NCBI GenBank assembly: GCA_030512295.1
Contig: JAULSR010000010.1
Coordinates: forward strand, 868,001 to 932,000
DNA from: Bombardia bombarda
Taxonomy: Eukaryota > Ascomycota > Sordariomycetes > Sordariales > Lasiosphaeriaceae
Direction: 5' to 3'
Length of the DNA stretch: 64,000 bases
This document shows positions 41,324 to 51,757 of the stretch, piece after piece (the first letter of the stretch is position 1; every line of letters starts with the position of its first letter). The translations under genes and the position numbers were made by a program. The notes beneath the pieces were generated by a model that searched no databases, was not told the origin of the DNA, and worked only from the letters and a program-made list of their open reading frames with translations.

Positions 41324-41953
41324 ATGTTTCTCTCAAACTTGTCATATTTTGCTTTGTTGATGGCTGCCGCAACGTCTTCAGCAATCGTCCCGCCGTCGAG
41401 AAGTTTCATCGGCTGTGACGGAGACACCCATACCATCGAAACTGCGGATTATATACATGAAATATTCACCCTACCTGACGGTGTCGAGAAAACACTTCTT
41501 CTGCATCCCTCTTTCACGAGGACGACAACCAACAACATCAGACTGAACAAGCGTCTCCAATTTGTCGACGGCAGCAACGACCAGTGCGGCTACAGCACCT
41601 TCACTGACATAACCGACAATAGCACCTCTCCATTTGCAGAAGACTGTGGCGTTATCCGCGACAACTACGGTGCGCTCTCGGGCTACTTCCGAGTCAACTA
41701 CCTCGACCTGATCGTCAACAAATACTGCTATCTGATCATGATTGGGACTTGCGTCTTTGGAATCACAACGAACGATACACTGGGGACGATGGTGGGTACG
41801 GAGGACATCCACGACATTATGCGCGACTCGATCAACCAGTTCACCCAAAATACGGGCAGGGTCGGTGCCACGGGGAATGTGACGTGCAACGCTGGGGACA
41901 CTACTGTGACTGTCACTTGGGTTATTCAGGGGCTTTTGCAAAATCCCATCTGA
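41324..41953 (+). CDS. Secreted protein with an Hce2 (Ecp2-type) effector domain
   Basis: A single exon of 209 residues. The ATG at 41324 is chosen because it gives a signal peptide (MFLSNLSYFALLMAAATSSA); an in-frame ATG 144 nt upstream would bury it. The C-terminal ~125 residues fit the Hce2 domain, homologous to Cladosporium fulvum Ecp2: CGYSTFTDITDNSTSPFAEDC at the start, a GTCVFGI segment in the middle, and VGTEDIHDIMRDSI followed by a VGATGNVTC end. Cysteine spacing agrees with two or three disulfides. Family members are secreted by plant-associated and other ascomycetes; some cause cell death in host plants, but many have no known role. The protein is AT-richer in codon use than its neighbours, which is common for effector genes. 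Confidence 0.82.
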   Translation: MFLSNLSYFALLMAAATSSAIVPPSRSFIGCDGDTHTIETADYIHEIFTLPDGVEKTLLLHPSFTRTTTNNIRLNKRLQFVDGSNDQCGYSTFTDITDNSTSPFAEDCGVIRDNYGALSGYFRVNYLDLIVNKYCYLIMIGTCVFGITTNDTLGTMVGTEDIHDIMRDSINQFTQNTGRVGATGNVTCNAGDTTVTVTWVIQGLLQNPI

Positions 41954-42879
41954 TTATGTAGTTGGGGCGGGTGATTGGGGGATCTATTTGGTGTTTAGTC
42001 GAACCGCTGTCATCTAGACTATTGTGTGCTCTCTTTTACTGCTTGAAGGCGTCATGCAGACCTACAGACATCTGACACGACGTAATCTGTCATCTCTTTG
42101 TCGGCTGTTACAGTCCTTGTCTTACAACTTTATCTGTACACAACTATGTGTGCTCAACATAGGCAATGGTCGTGCAAATAACTTGTCTGGCCGTGAGTGA
42201 CTGGTCGAGCTGTCTGATGTGTACCACTACCAGCACTACGTACCTTACGGGGATATGACGATTGTTGCGGACCGAAACATCTTTCGAGATGCACCGTATC
42301 TTGAGCGAGACCATTCGCTCCAATGCCTACATCGTCCGGCAGTTAAAGAATAAAGCCAAGAGAGGGCCATTTTCTCTGTAGAAATACGGACATCTTTCTA
42401 GTTGACCTTCCAGGACCACGATTGTGTCTTTGAACAGCTTGTGACACCGCCCTTGTGATTATCGGCTCTGTAGATGACGTGAAAGAGGGAGGAGAGCTGG
42501 GTCTACATTCTCCCGGCATGGGCTTTTTACTTGACCACGTACCATCTATGGTTCAAGAGGGGCTAGAACGTGTCGGTCATGACGTGCATACAATGGTATC
42601 CACGTACACATCTCACTCAAAATTAGGTCTGAACAGCCAAGAATCATGAACAACACATATACAATATCAATTCAAGAATAACCCAGACCAAAAACTATTT
42701 ACAACCAAACTGACTGGACATCCGCTGCTCGACTCCCCGGCACAGGTGTATAACACGTCTGCCACACATCCCATACCAGCCAAGCAAGCATCAGCCCAGC
42801 ACAATCCGCATGTCCATATACAAGAATATCCTCCGAAGAACCAAAACCCCACCCAGCAGCACACTTACAACCTAGTGAT
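41954..42879. other. Intergenic region between convergent genes
   Basis: No supported gene. It is bounded by the 3' ends of the Hce2 gene (+) and the surface protein gene (-). Confidence 0.45.
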
Positions 42880-44580
42880 CTAAGCACACTGCGTAATAGT
42901 CATAACCACCGCGCTCGCCGTCTGCGTAGCCTGCACCACGGCCGCCGCCGTCGTCTGCACCGCCTGCGCAGCTCCACCACCACCAATGATGCTGTTAAAC
43001 ACATCAGCCGCCACCTGCGCCTGCTGCGTAGCAACAGCCGCGGCACTGGCACTGCTGCACGCAGCCTGGGCAGCCGCGCCCGCCTTGCAGCTGCTGTCCA
43101 GCCTCTGGCAGATGAACCCGGCAATGACAGCAATGTTCAGCGCGCTGCCGTGGTTAAAGTCCGCTTGGTTGTCGGCGATGAAGGCATTCTGGGTGCGGCC
43201 GTCCAGCCCAGACTTGAACGAGATGGTGGGGTTGCTGCAGGCGCCAAAGTCAAGGGCGACCTGGCGCTTGCTGTTGGAGTTGGCAGCAGAGCAGGCGGCC
43301 TGCTGGGTCTCGCACTGGGCGATGCCGCCCGAGAGCTTACCGCTGTTGGCAGCGTTGGCGCAGGCGTTGTGCTGGATGTCGCAGCTGCGCTGGATGGCGG
43401 CGCCGATGTTGACAAAGGTGTTGCCGTTCACGGTGAAGGGACGGGCGCTGCCGGCGGTGGAGGTGATGGGTGGCGCGGGGCCGCCAAGGGTGCCGGTGAA
43501 GGCTTGGACGTTGGAGCTGTCTGCGCCGGTGCCGGTAGCCTGGGTGGGGGTCGCGGCTTGCTGGGTGGCGAGGGTGGTGGCGCCGCCGGCAAGGATGGTG
43601 GTGGTGATGAGGGAGCAGGAGGCAGTCTCGGCGGCGGGGGCGGCGCCGAGGGTCTCGGTCACAGTGACGAAGGACTGGGTGCACTCTGCGTCGGAGGCGG
43701 TGGCCGCGTCGGCGATGGTGGCCGTCTCGGTGACGGTTACGAAGGAGGCAGTGCAGACATCGCTAACGTCGGTGATTTGGGCGTCGGCGGCGTCGGTGGC
43801 GGTGACGGTGGCGAGGACAGTGCCGCCGGCGACTGAGAGGCCGGCGAAGTTGACATGGGTGGCGCTGAGGACGCCGGTGCCGGTGATGGTCGGGGTGAGC
43901 CCGGCGACGGCAGAGCTGATCTCGTCGGGGGTAGCGTCTAGGACCAGAAGGTTCTGGGTGAAGATGCAACCGGGAAGGTCATCGACAGTGTCGCATGTGT
44001 TGCCCTTTCCGGTGTTGTCTCCAAGGTTGCCAGGGGCAAAGGTGCCGGCCTCGAGAGCGAGGAGGGGATCGGCACCGACCAAAGCCAGCTGCTTGGCCAA
44101 CTCGAGAGCAATACCCTTGTTGACCGAGGCGGCATTGGCAGAGGCGGGATCCTGGTGCTGGGTGAGGGCCGCGATCTCGGCGTTCACTGCCGTCTCGGTG
44201 CAGATGACGCTGGCCAGGCCAACGGACCCTGTGTTGCGCTCAATGGAGCGGTAGAGAAGGGCACCAGCCATGCCGGGGATATCGCCGGCGGCCTTGGCGT
44301 TGGTGAAGGCCTGGTCGGCCGTCTCCTGCTGCAGGCAGTCGGTGTTGGTGACGGCACCGGCACCTGCCTTGGCAGCCGCGTTACCGAGAAGGCCAAACAC
44401 GGGGTCTTGGATCTTTTTGGGGTTGTTGACCGCCAGAGATGTGCGCACCAAGTCCAGCACGAAGTCGTGCGAGTGCTCCTGGGGAACCTCGCGCGGCTGC
44501 ATCGAGTTGGAGTTGCCGGGGAGGGGCCCGGCCGAAACCAGGGCGCCGGCAAAGAGAAGGGCGGTCTGTTGGAACTTCAT
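42880..44580 (-). CDS. Large secreted cell-surface protein (fungal CSP-like, cysteine-containing)
   Basis: An intronless frame of 566 residues. The signal peptide is MKFQQTALLFAGALVSAGP. The N-terminal ~240 residues, with paired cysteines (TNTDCLQQET, SVICTET, NTCDTVDDLPGCIF), look globular. The middle is Thr/Ala-rich with two copies of an SFVTVTET motif and is probably O-glycosylated. The C-terminal part has a conserved block seen in many ascomycete secreted proteins: FVNIGAAIQRSCDIQHNACA, CETQQAAC and DFGACSNPTI, then DFNHGSALNIAVIAGFICQR. The end is Ala/Thr/Val-rich, with MTITQCA at the terminus and no strong GPI signal. In ascomycete genomes such proteins are often named circumsporozoite-like or ribosomal-s17-like by mistake. 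Likely wall- or matrix-associated. Confidence 0.83.
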   Translation of the reverse strand: MKFQQTALLFAGALVSAGPLPGNSNSMQPREVPQEHSHDFVLDLVRTSLAVNNPKKIQDPVFGLLGNAAAKAGAGAVTNTDCLQQETADQAFTNAKAAGDIPGMAGALLYRSIERNTGSVGLASVICTETAVNAEIAALTQHQDPASANAASVNKGIALELAKQLALVGADPLLALEAGTFAPGNLGDNTGKGNTCDTVDDLPGCIFTQNLLVLDATPDEISSAVAGLTPTITGTGVLSATHVNFAGLSVAGGTVLATVTATDAADAQITDVSDVCTASFVTVTETATIADAATASDAECTQSFVTVTETLGAAPAAETASCSLITTTILAGGATTLATQQAATPTQATGTGADSSNVQAFTGTLGGPAPPITSTAGSARPFTVNGNTFVNIGAAIQRSCDIQHNACANAANSGKLSGGIAQCETQQAACSAANSNSKRQVALDFGACSNPTISFKSGLDGRTQNAFIADNQADFNHGSALNIAVIAGFICQRLDSSCKAGAAAQAACSSASAAAVATQQAQVAADVFNSIIGGGGAAQAVQTTAAAVVQATQTASAVVMTITQCA

Positions 44581-46920
44581 TTTGTCTGTCGTTTATTGGG
44601 TTTTGTGTGATGTTAGGATGTGAAAAAAGGGGACAAAAAATGGACCAGCCGATAGTAGTGTTGTTCAAGGAATGAAAGAATGAAACGGTTCACAGAACCT
44701 CGGCACACAGCAAAATGAGGGATTGACAATAGTGACAACTGAAGAGCGACAAGAGATGGATCAGAACAACAATAGAATGAGGCCGCTGGGGCCTTATGTA
44801 TGGGCTCCATCGCGAGAGTGTCCACGGGCAGAAAGGAGAAGAAGGTGTGGATCGTCTCCTGGAGATGACGGTGGCCGGGATCATGGCCAAGATCAGACGA
44901 CGATGGGCGCTAGCAACCTTCGCAGTCCTACCTCGACCAGGGCAACAGGTTTCGCGCCATACTCGTACCGGGACAGCTTCGAGGCTTTCATATTCAACGT
45001 GCAGTCCAAAGTGTGGTGCATGGCTGACAAGCTCCAGGAGCCCAGACGGTCATGCAACACGATCCCAGCTTGCCAGTGGGCACTGATCCACGCTGCCAAT
45101 TCGCGCCAAAATGAGGGCAATTGAGGTTCATCGACGCGATGACACGGTGCGATTTGAGCAACTTGACGCCGCCAACTCTGCCAAGCATCTCTGTTTTCCT
45201 CGGAACAGGCCGGGAGTCGAGACGAAGTTGGAGGATTGCATGCATGCAGGATGCACTGCGATCTGCGTCGAGGATACGTGGTTGACTCCCCCAGATTGTG
45301 GCTTTTGGAGGCTGACCTGCGCGTCGGGCGCACTGATTAAAGGGCAGCATCGTGGGACCCGTTGCGGTGGGAAGCAAATCTTCGGAAAGTGACCCGCCCG
45401 AGCTGCCAAAATTTCAAGGGGACATTTGCTGCCCATTGTTCCACTGGGAAGGTACTTTGGGCGGTGCCAAGCCCGTTGCACTCATTTGAAAGCCGCGATA
45501 GACCCGCATCACAGCTTTGGTATTTGATAACCATCGACAACAAACGTCTGAACTTCAGCGAACCTTTCAGATCCCCAAAAAAATGGCCGAGGATCTGTGA
45601 ATCACGGCGATCAGTCCAGTGAGATGGCCAGTGAGATGGAAATCGGGTTGGCGCGGGGGTTTTGCTCTTCAGGGCGGGCACGGGCGCTTGGTGCAGGCGA
45701 AGGGGAACTTGACCGCCGTCTCACAAGTCCAAACTGGGTTAGCTCCATACTCTGAAACTCAACAAGCAGCAGGGGTTCGATCTGGCTTACATAGGTCTAT
45801 GCTTAGGTAACCAGAAGTAGGTACCTACGCATCGCCCCACCACGCCTTCATTGACAAGTCGACATTACTATGCAACATCTACCAGCGCAAGGTTCACGGT
45901 ATATCTGCGAGTTTGCTGGCTATACGAATTCCCGGTTGTAGGCTCGACGTTGTCTGGAAGTCCCCTCCTTGTACGACTTAAAGCACTTCCTAGGGAATGG
46001 AATGCGGGGTGCGGGGTGACCCTAACTGCCCCGCTATGGTACTATTCGTACAGCTGTTAATGAACTAACTATATTTTGACATGGGAACCGGTCCTCAGAA
46101 AAGCTGTCGCCCAGTGCATGATGCATGCACATCGAAGCCGTTTTCTATCACAAGCTCCCTCCAGGTGGTAGATATTGGCCCTGGCATTCGTTTATCTATA
46201 TAATTACAATGTAAGGCTCTAAAGCAACTGCAACAGCAAAGAGCTTTGGAGCAGATGACTCCGCAGCATGGGTCCAAAGCAAGCTTGCAGAGACCGCAAC
46301 AAGACGTGTATGGTGTATGCGATTGACTTCGAAGCTCCGCGGTGCGATCACCAGTCCAATGCAATAATCAGATCGTCGATCCACATTCCAGACCAGACCA
46401 GACAACGACCTCGCACTGCTCAGAGCCGACACAGACACCGACTTGGTTCTGCTTACGCATGCTCGGGCTTATTTTCTTTTCGCTGATTATTTTGATGGGC
46501 CACAAACTTTTATGTTTCAGGCACAAGCAACACTGATCATTATCCCCGAGCCGCCGATTCGCTACAGCACCCGAACCCCTCCGGACCAGGCCCATCAGCA
46601 ACCATCAGGAGCTAGCGCGGGTCTGGCACCCCGCGGGGATCCCCACGCAACCTTCCCGATGGACGATGGCTTGGATTTGGGTGGGGAGTTAGAGGAGATT
46701 ATTTTTTTGTCCCGTTCAATATCCGGCGTTAACAGCCAGCGAGGAGCGAATGGCCTGGAGAGATGGTGATTACATGTGGCTTTGTATCACCTCCGACCTC
46801 GTCAGCAGCATTTCATCCGAATAAATAATCAAGTACAGAGAACAACTGTCTGCATTTCATTCATTCTCTCGCATTCTGGTCTCTCTTTGGAGTTTGGACG
46901 ACAGGCATCAACAACTCAAG
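44581..46920. promoter_or_regulatory. Divergent intergenic region between the surface protein and SDR genes
   Basis: About 2.3 kb separate two divergently transcribed genes. Open frames of up to 146 codons occur on both strands but have no motif or fungal-gene architecture. It is best read as a long promoter region for both genes. Confidence 0.4.
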
Positions 46921-47971
46921 ATGGCATCCTCCCACATCGAAGCAAACGCCCTCTTCCGCGTCGACGGCATGGTGGCCGTCGTGACGGGCGGAGGCAGTGG
47001 TGAGCACCTTCCCGATTGTCTCCCCCTCTTTTATCGAAACCCCTCTAACAATTCCCCCCCTCCAAGGCATCGGCATGGTCATGGCCAAGGCCCTCGCCGC
47101 CAACGGCGCCAAGAAGGTCTACATCCTCGGCCGCCGCACCGAGCCGCTCGCCGACGTCGCCAAAGAGAACCCCTCCGTCCTCATCCCCGTCCAGTGCGAC
47201 GTCACCTCCAAGGCCTCGCTCCAGTCCGCCGTCGACACCATCACCGCCGACGCCGGCTACATCAACCTGCTCGTCGCCAACTCGGGCATCCTCGGGCCCA
47301 TCAAGCGGTGGAACCCCGCCAAGACCATCTCGGAGCTGCGCAAGGAGCTCTTCACCGACTTCGACATGGAGGAGATGACGCAGACGTTCCAGGTCAACGT
47401 CACGGGCGCCTTCTTCTCCATGACCGCCTTCCTCGAGCTGCTCGACGCCGGCAACAAGCACGCCGTGACCGGCAAGGATGCGTTTGGCGGCCCGGCCGTG
47501 GGCGGGAGCGACGCGCCCATGGTGCAGAGCCAGATTATTGTGACGAGCAGTATCTCGGCTTACAGCCGCATGGCCGTGTCGGCGCCCGCGTATGCGAGCA
47601 GCAAGGCGGCTGTCATGCATCTTACCAAGCAGGCGAGCACGTCGCTGTGCAAGTATGGGATACGCGCGAATGCGCTTGCCCCGGGCTGTGGGTTCTTTCC
47701 AGTCTCTTTCACTCCATATGTTCTGGACCGTTGCTAAACCTTTCTGCTCTTAGTATTCCCCTCGGAAATGGCCATGACGCTCATGGGCGAACGCAAGCCT
47801 GAGGAGGAGGCGTACGAGAACCCTATGTTTATCTCGGCGAGGCGATTTGGCGGCGACGAGGAGATGGCCGGCTCACTGTTGTACCTGGCCAGTCGCGCGG
47901 GCGCTTACTGCAATGGCAGTGCGCTGGTTATGGATGGCGGACGGTTGTCTATGATTCCATCTTCGTACTAG
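46921..47971 (+). CDS. Short-chain dehydrogenase/reductase
   Basis: Three exons (46921-46999, 47067-47687, 47754-47971) give 305 residues. It is a classical SDR that oxidises or reduces an alcohol/ketone with NAD(P)H. The cofactor motif TGGGSGIG spans the first intron. Next come an acidic-free RRT at the end of beta-2, which suggests NADP(H), then CDVTS and LLVANSGILG (a variant of the NNAG motif). The catalytic serine is in IIVTSSISAY, and YASSK gives the catalytic Tyr and Lys. The C-terminus has LAPG, then FPSEMAMTL after intron 2, and GSALVMDGG, typical of the family. Substrate unknown. It is convergent with the FAD-Rieske gene, 222 bp apart. Confidence 0.93.
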
Positions 47972-48192
47972 GTTTAGGCGGTTGTGTTTCATTGTGTCTT
48001 CCAACTGTTGGCTGTGGCTGTCTTGGTGCCATACAGACATTTAGCAAATTTGAAACAAATACCCATTCCCCAAACGCCAGTAGACAGTACTTGCACTGGT
48101 ACACTATGTCGCCATCATACCTATCGATGTCCTGTTTTCACACAATCATCACTAACACCATCAGTGCCCTCACACACTCCTTACTTCACGTC

Positions 48193-49995
48193 TCAAGCCT
48201 CAGCCGCAATCTCCTGCGTCGCCTTTCCGGCCTCGTCCTCGGGCGCTAGGTTCGCCTTGGACGGGCCACTCAAACAAATACCCTCCTTGGAGAAGCGGCT
48301 GCCATGGACAGGGCAGTCAAAGCTCTTCTCCGCTGCATTCCAGCACACGACGCCCTTGAGATGGGGGCAAAACGCGCTGTATGTGTGCACCTTACCCTCG
48401 TCATCCTTGTAAACAGCCAACGGCTTGGAGAGTTTCTGTCACACTGTCAGTCTCGCAAAAAGTCAGCACGAAAAAAAAAAAAGGGGCAATACATACTGGG
48501 TTCAACACGCCGCCACACCCCCTCCCAAGATCCTCAATGTCCGTGATATCCGTCTGCAGCAGCCGCTTGTACTGCATATTGATCTGCAAGTCATGGCTAA
48601 CAATCGCCGGCAGGGTCTTCACGATACTCCCCAGTCGCTTGGGCGAGTACAGCGCCGCCCACTGATTCTCAACACCGTCAATCTCATCCGCAATCAGCCG
48701 ACCCGCCAGAACACCGTGCGTCAGTCCATCCCCAGAGTCACCAGTAATGATATAAAGCCGGTCACAGCCCTGGTTCTTGCCGATGAAACCCAAGTAGTCC
48801 GCCGGCTCAAAGATCTGCCCACTCCAGCGGTAGTCCACCGTGCCGGCCTGCGTGAAGCGCTCGCGCGTCCACTTCTCCAGCTCGGCAAACCGCGGGAGGC
48901 TGTCCTCCTGCCCGACCTTGTGGTCGCACCCGCCCACGACCAGATAGTCGTCCTTGTCGTCGCACGCTGTCAGGCGCACGTACTTGTACTCCTCTGCGTT
49001 GTCGTACAGCAGACAGTCCTCGACCGACCCTTTCGGGACGCGCACGGCGATGCAGTAGGAGCGGTAGAACTCGAGCTGGGTGATGACGCTGAGCTTCTGC
49101 AGGGGCACGCACGTGGCCTCGACGGCGTGCTTGGCTGTGATGGTCTGGCCGTCCTCGGTCTTGATCACTACGGACTTGTGGCCGAGCCCGAGGAATTCGA
49201 TGCCCATTTCCTCGATGGACATGGCGCGCGTGCGGGTGTAGCACTGGAAGTTGGGGTGCTGCTTCAGCCAGTTCAGCACGCCGGAGAGGTACTTTGTCGG
49301 GTGGAAGGTGGCCTGGTTGTCGGCGACGAGGCCGCCGCGTTGGTTGACGGCGCCGGTCCAGCCGCGGACGGTGAGGTTTTCCTATTTTTGTCTTTTCGTC
49401 AGCATGTTGCTCTCTACTCTCGTGGTATAGCAGTAAAAAAAAAAAAAGGGGGGGAACAAACATCAAACTGCGTCTCCATCCCCAACTTCTTCTGCATCTC
49501 AGCCTCCTCCCTCAGCTCCTTCATCTCCCCCTCCCTATCCTTGTGGCCAACAGGCCACTGCGACACATCATACGCCGGCAGCTTTCTGTACTCGCACTCA
49601 ATCCCCAGCTCCTCGGCAATTTTGCCAACGTGGTCCCTCGCCCAGGCGTGGCTGTGGGCCGCCAGCTTGGCGCCCCCCTGGCCGTGCTTCTTGACGATCT
49701 CGATGTAGCCGTCGTCCAGGTCGTTGGTCAAGTGGCCGCTCGTGCGCCCCGTCTCGCCCGACAGCACGTCGCGCGCCTCGATCAGCACCACCTCCTTGCC
49801 GCGCTTGACCAGCTCGTAGGCCGTCGAGATGCCCGCGATGCCCGCGCCGACGATGCACACGTCGATGTTTTCAATGGCGCGCGTCAGGGAGGGGAACTGC
49901 GGCAGGCTGGAATAGGGCTCGAGGTGGACCCAGACGGGATCGAGCGCGCCCGAGGTGTGCATGGCTTGCGCCGGGGCGGGGGTGGAGGGCGGCAT
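48193..49995 (-). CDS. FAD-dependent oxidoreductase fused to a Rieske [2Fe-2S] domain
   Basis: Three exons (49995-49462, 49381-48497, 48435-48193), all joined in phase 0, give 553 residues. The N-terminal ~460 residues are a DAO-type flavoprotein: VCIVGAGIAGISTAYEL binds FAD and GETGRTSGHL follows; near the C-terminus, LYIITGDSGDGLTHG closes the FAD site. The last ~80 residues are a Rieske domain with CPHLKG and CPVHGSRF (Cys-x-His and Cys-x-x-His cluster ligands). Similar fusions in bacteria and fungi are predicted amine or glycine-betaine-like oxidoreductases; the substrate is unknown. Both introns have unusual homopolymer runs: a C-run then a T-run directly after the donor. A 6-nt repeat lies just upstream of the ATG. 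Confidence 0.92.
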
Positions 49996-49996
49996 G

Positions 49997-50032
49997 GTTG
50001 TGGATGTGGATGTGGATGTGGATGTGGAGGGG
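49997..50032. repeat. Short (GGATGT)n repeat in the leader of the FAD-Rieske gene
   Basis: Five consecutive GGATGT/TGGATG units lie directly upstream of the ATG at 49995, so the 5' leader of the mRNA would carry about five ACATCC units. Confidence 0.8.
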
Positions 50033-51757
50033 ATGCGTGATTGGGCTGCAGGGGGGGTGTGAATAGAAAGTACCTCGACGTCGATGCAACAGCAGATCTT
50101 GATAGCAATTGGGAGCGCGATGACGCTTCTCTCAACGAATTTGTTGGTGACGGTTGTTGCTGGTGGCTTAGAGACGACAGCTTTGATGTCTGCGAGACAA
50201 CAACGACGCGAGGTGTGATGGTGATGTTTGCGTGTGCTTGGGTGTGCTTGGGCGTGACGTCACCGATTCTGAATTTGGCCAAATTTCGTGTCGTCGGTCC
50301 CGACAAAAGTGCCATTCTCCAGTGGAAAAAGGTGACAAGTGAGCGACAAAGAGGCTACGTACGGCATGCAGAGTGTGATGCAGCTGAGAAGCATGCGAAA
50401 CATTGATTGCCAGCTCGTGTCGGTGTAGTCATGTTTGCCCAGTTATACACTTTGTCGCCAACTCCACCTCCCTAAAAGTGGTGACGACATAACTTTCATG
50501 ATGCAGTATAAAGGTGAAAGCCACAATTATTACATCCTGGCCCGTGCCGTTTGCGATCAACAACGTTATGCGGATTCAATTCTCCGGCCCGAGCCTCCCC
50601 AGTCTTGGCATCGAACCAGACCGCCCGTTCATAACGCCCACATCGTCAAACACGACCGACGTTACAAACGAATGGAGTCCAAAATATGGGTGAAGAATAG
50701 TTGCGCCTGGATTCGAACCAAGGGTCTCACTTAAATCCTACTTTTGGTCCCCAGCTAACCCTCTCATTGGTGGGCGCTATCAGGAAGTCCATTCTGAAAT
50801 AATCGAACGTACTTAACCACTGTATTACACAATTGCTTTTTTACGCGATTATTGTTTCGCAAAAAAAAATATATATATCGCTACAATCACGTCCGAGCAA
50901 TAAGGCTGCCAGCTACAAATGTTGGATTCGTACCGCGTCCCTCCCCTCCGCGCAAATATTCCATGGATCTGCTTGCACAAGTGCGTTATAATATGCAGCA
51001 AAGATCATACACCTCGGGTCCCTAATATCTGTACTGCTCATCGTGCCGACTGGAGGAAACATTACATGGGGGATTGGCAGCCAACTGGACATGCGCCGGA
51101 GCCATATGGGAACTAGTGATGGTGCTGGGTGTTGGCTTTGCGCTAGGAGGAATGATTAAAGGGAAAAGAAGAGAAGGCATTTGCAAGAGGTTAAGACATA
51201 CCTGGAAGATATAAAGCAGGTATTGGTATGAGATACTTACCTGAATATCTAGTCTGACGAATAAACACCGCTTCCAGTGTCCTAGGCTCTTCCTTGCAAG
51301 TTAACGACAAATCATCACTGAGGGTTGTAGTTTGGTAGTTGCAGCAAAACTCCACGATGTGAATGCAAAAGCCCCCCTTATCCCCGACCAACCCCCTTTT
51401 CCCCGCACGACTTCACACAATTCGGTATTTTACCCCTCGTCGCCCCTCGGCACAAAAGCGCAGCTCCAGCTCACCCCACTGCCAAGAAACCCCGCAGTAG
51501 GGGCCGGCGATAGAAGAGGCAACCGGCCAACTACCGACCCTGCGACCACCTCGAGTCCATGCGTGCATGACCAACATCGGCAGAATGCCAGGCCTGCATA
51601 TCGCCGTCCCATGGGACATGGGCCCAGGGGTCCGTCGTTATCATGCCACGCTAGCCACCCATGGCTGCGGGGGAATACCAGTCTCTCGAGGAAGCGGAAG
51701 CCGTGGACTGACAGTTGACGGGTGTCTTCATCCTGGGTTTCCTCATCTCCTCCCTAC
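50033..51757. promoter_or_regulatory. Divergent region between the FAD-Rieske and monooxygenase genes
   Basis: About 1.7 kb between two divergently transcribed flavoprotein genes. It holds the second tRNA-like element (50698-50834) but no supported protein gene. Confidence 0.45.
50698..50834 (-). ncRNA. Second tRNA-like element with A and B boxes (long insert)
   Basis: On the minus strand, AATTGTG (50834-50828) pairs with CGCAACT (50705-50699) except for one A-C mismatch. A D-arm with ATAC/GTAC and an A-box-like TAATACAGTGG follows. Near the 3' end a perfect B box, GGTTCGAATCC, sits in a T-arm (CCTTG/CCAGG). The element is 137 nt, so about 60 nt more than a tRNA lies between the arms, as in the element at 543-675. 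A T-run does not follow closely. It may be a decayed intron-bearing tRNA gene or a tRNA-derived SINE; the anticodon cannot be fixed. Confidence 0.45.

Noticed and set aside
42986..44254. 422-codon plus-strand open frame
   Set aside because: It is the antisense of the secreted surface protein; the minus strand has a signal peptide and family motifs, while this frame is an artefact of GC-rich codons.
48425..49708. 427-codon plus-strand open frame
   Set aside because: Antisense to the FAD-Rieske gene, crossing its introns; no motif.
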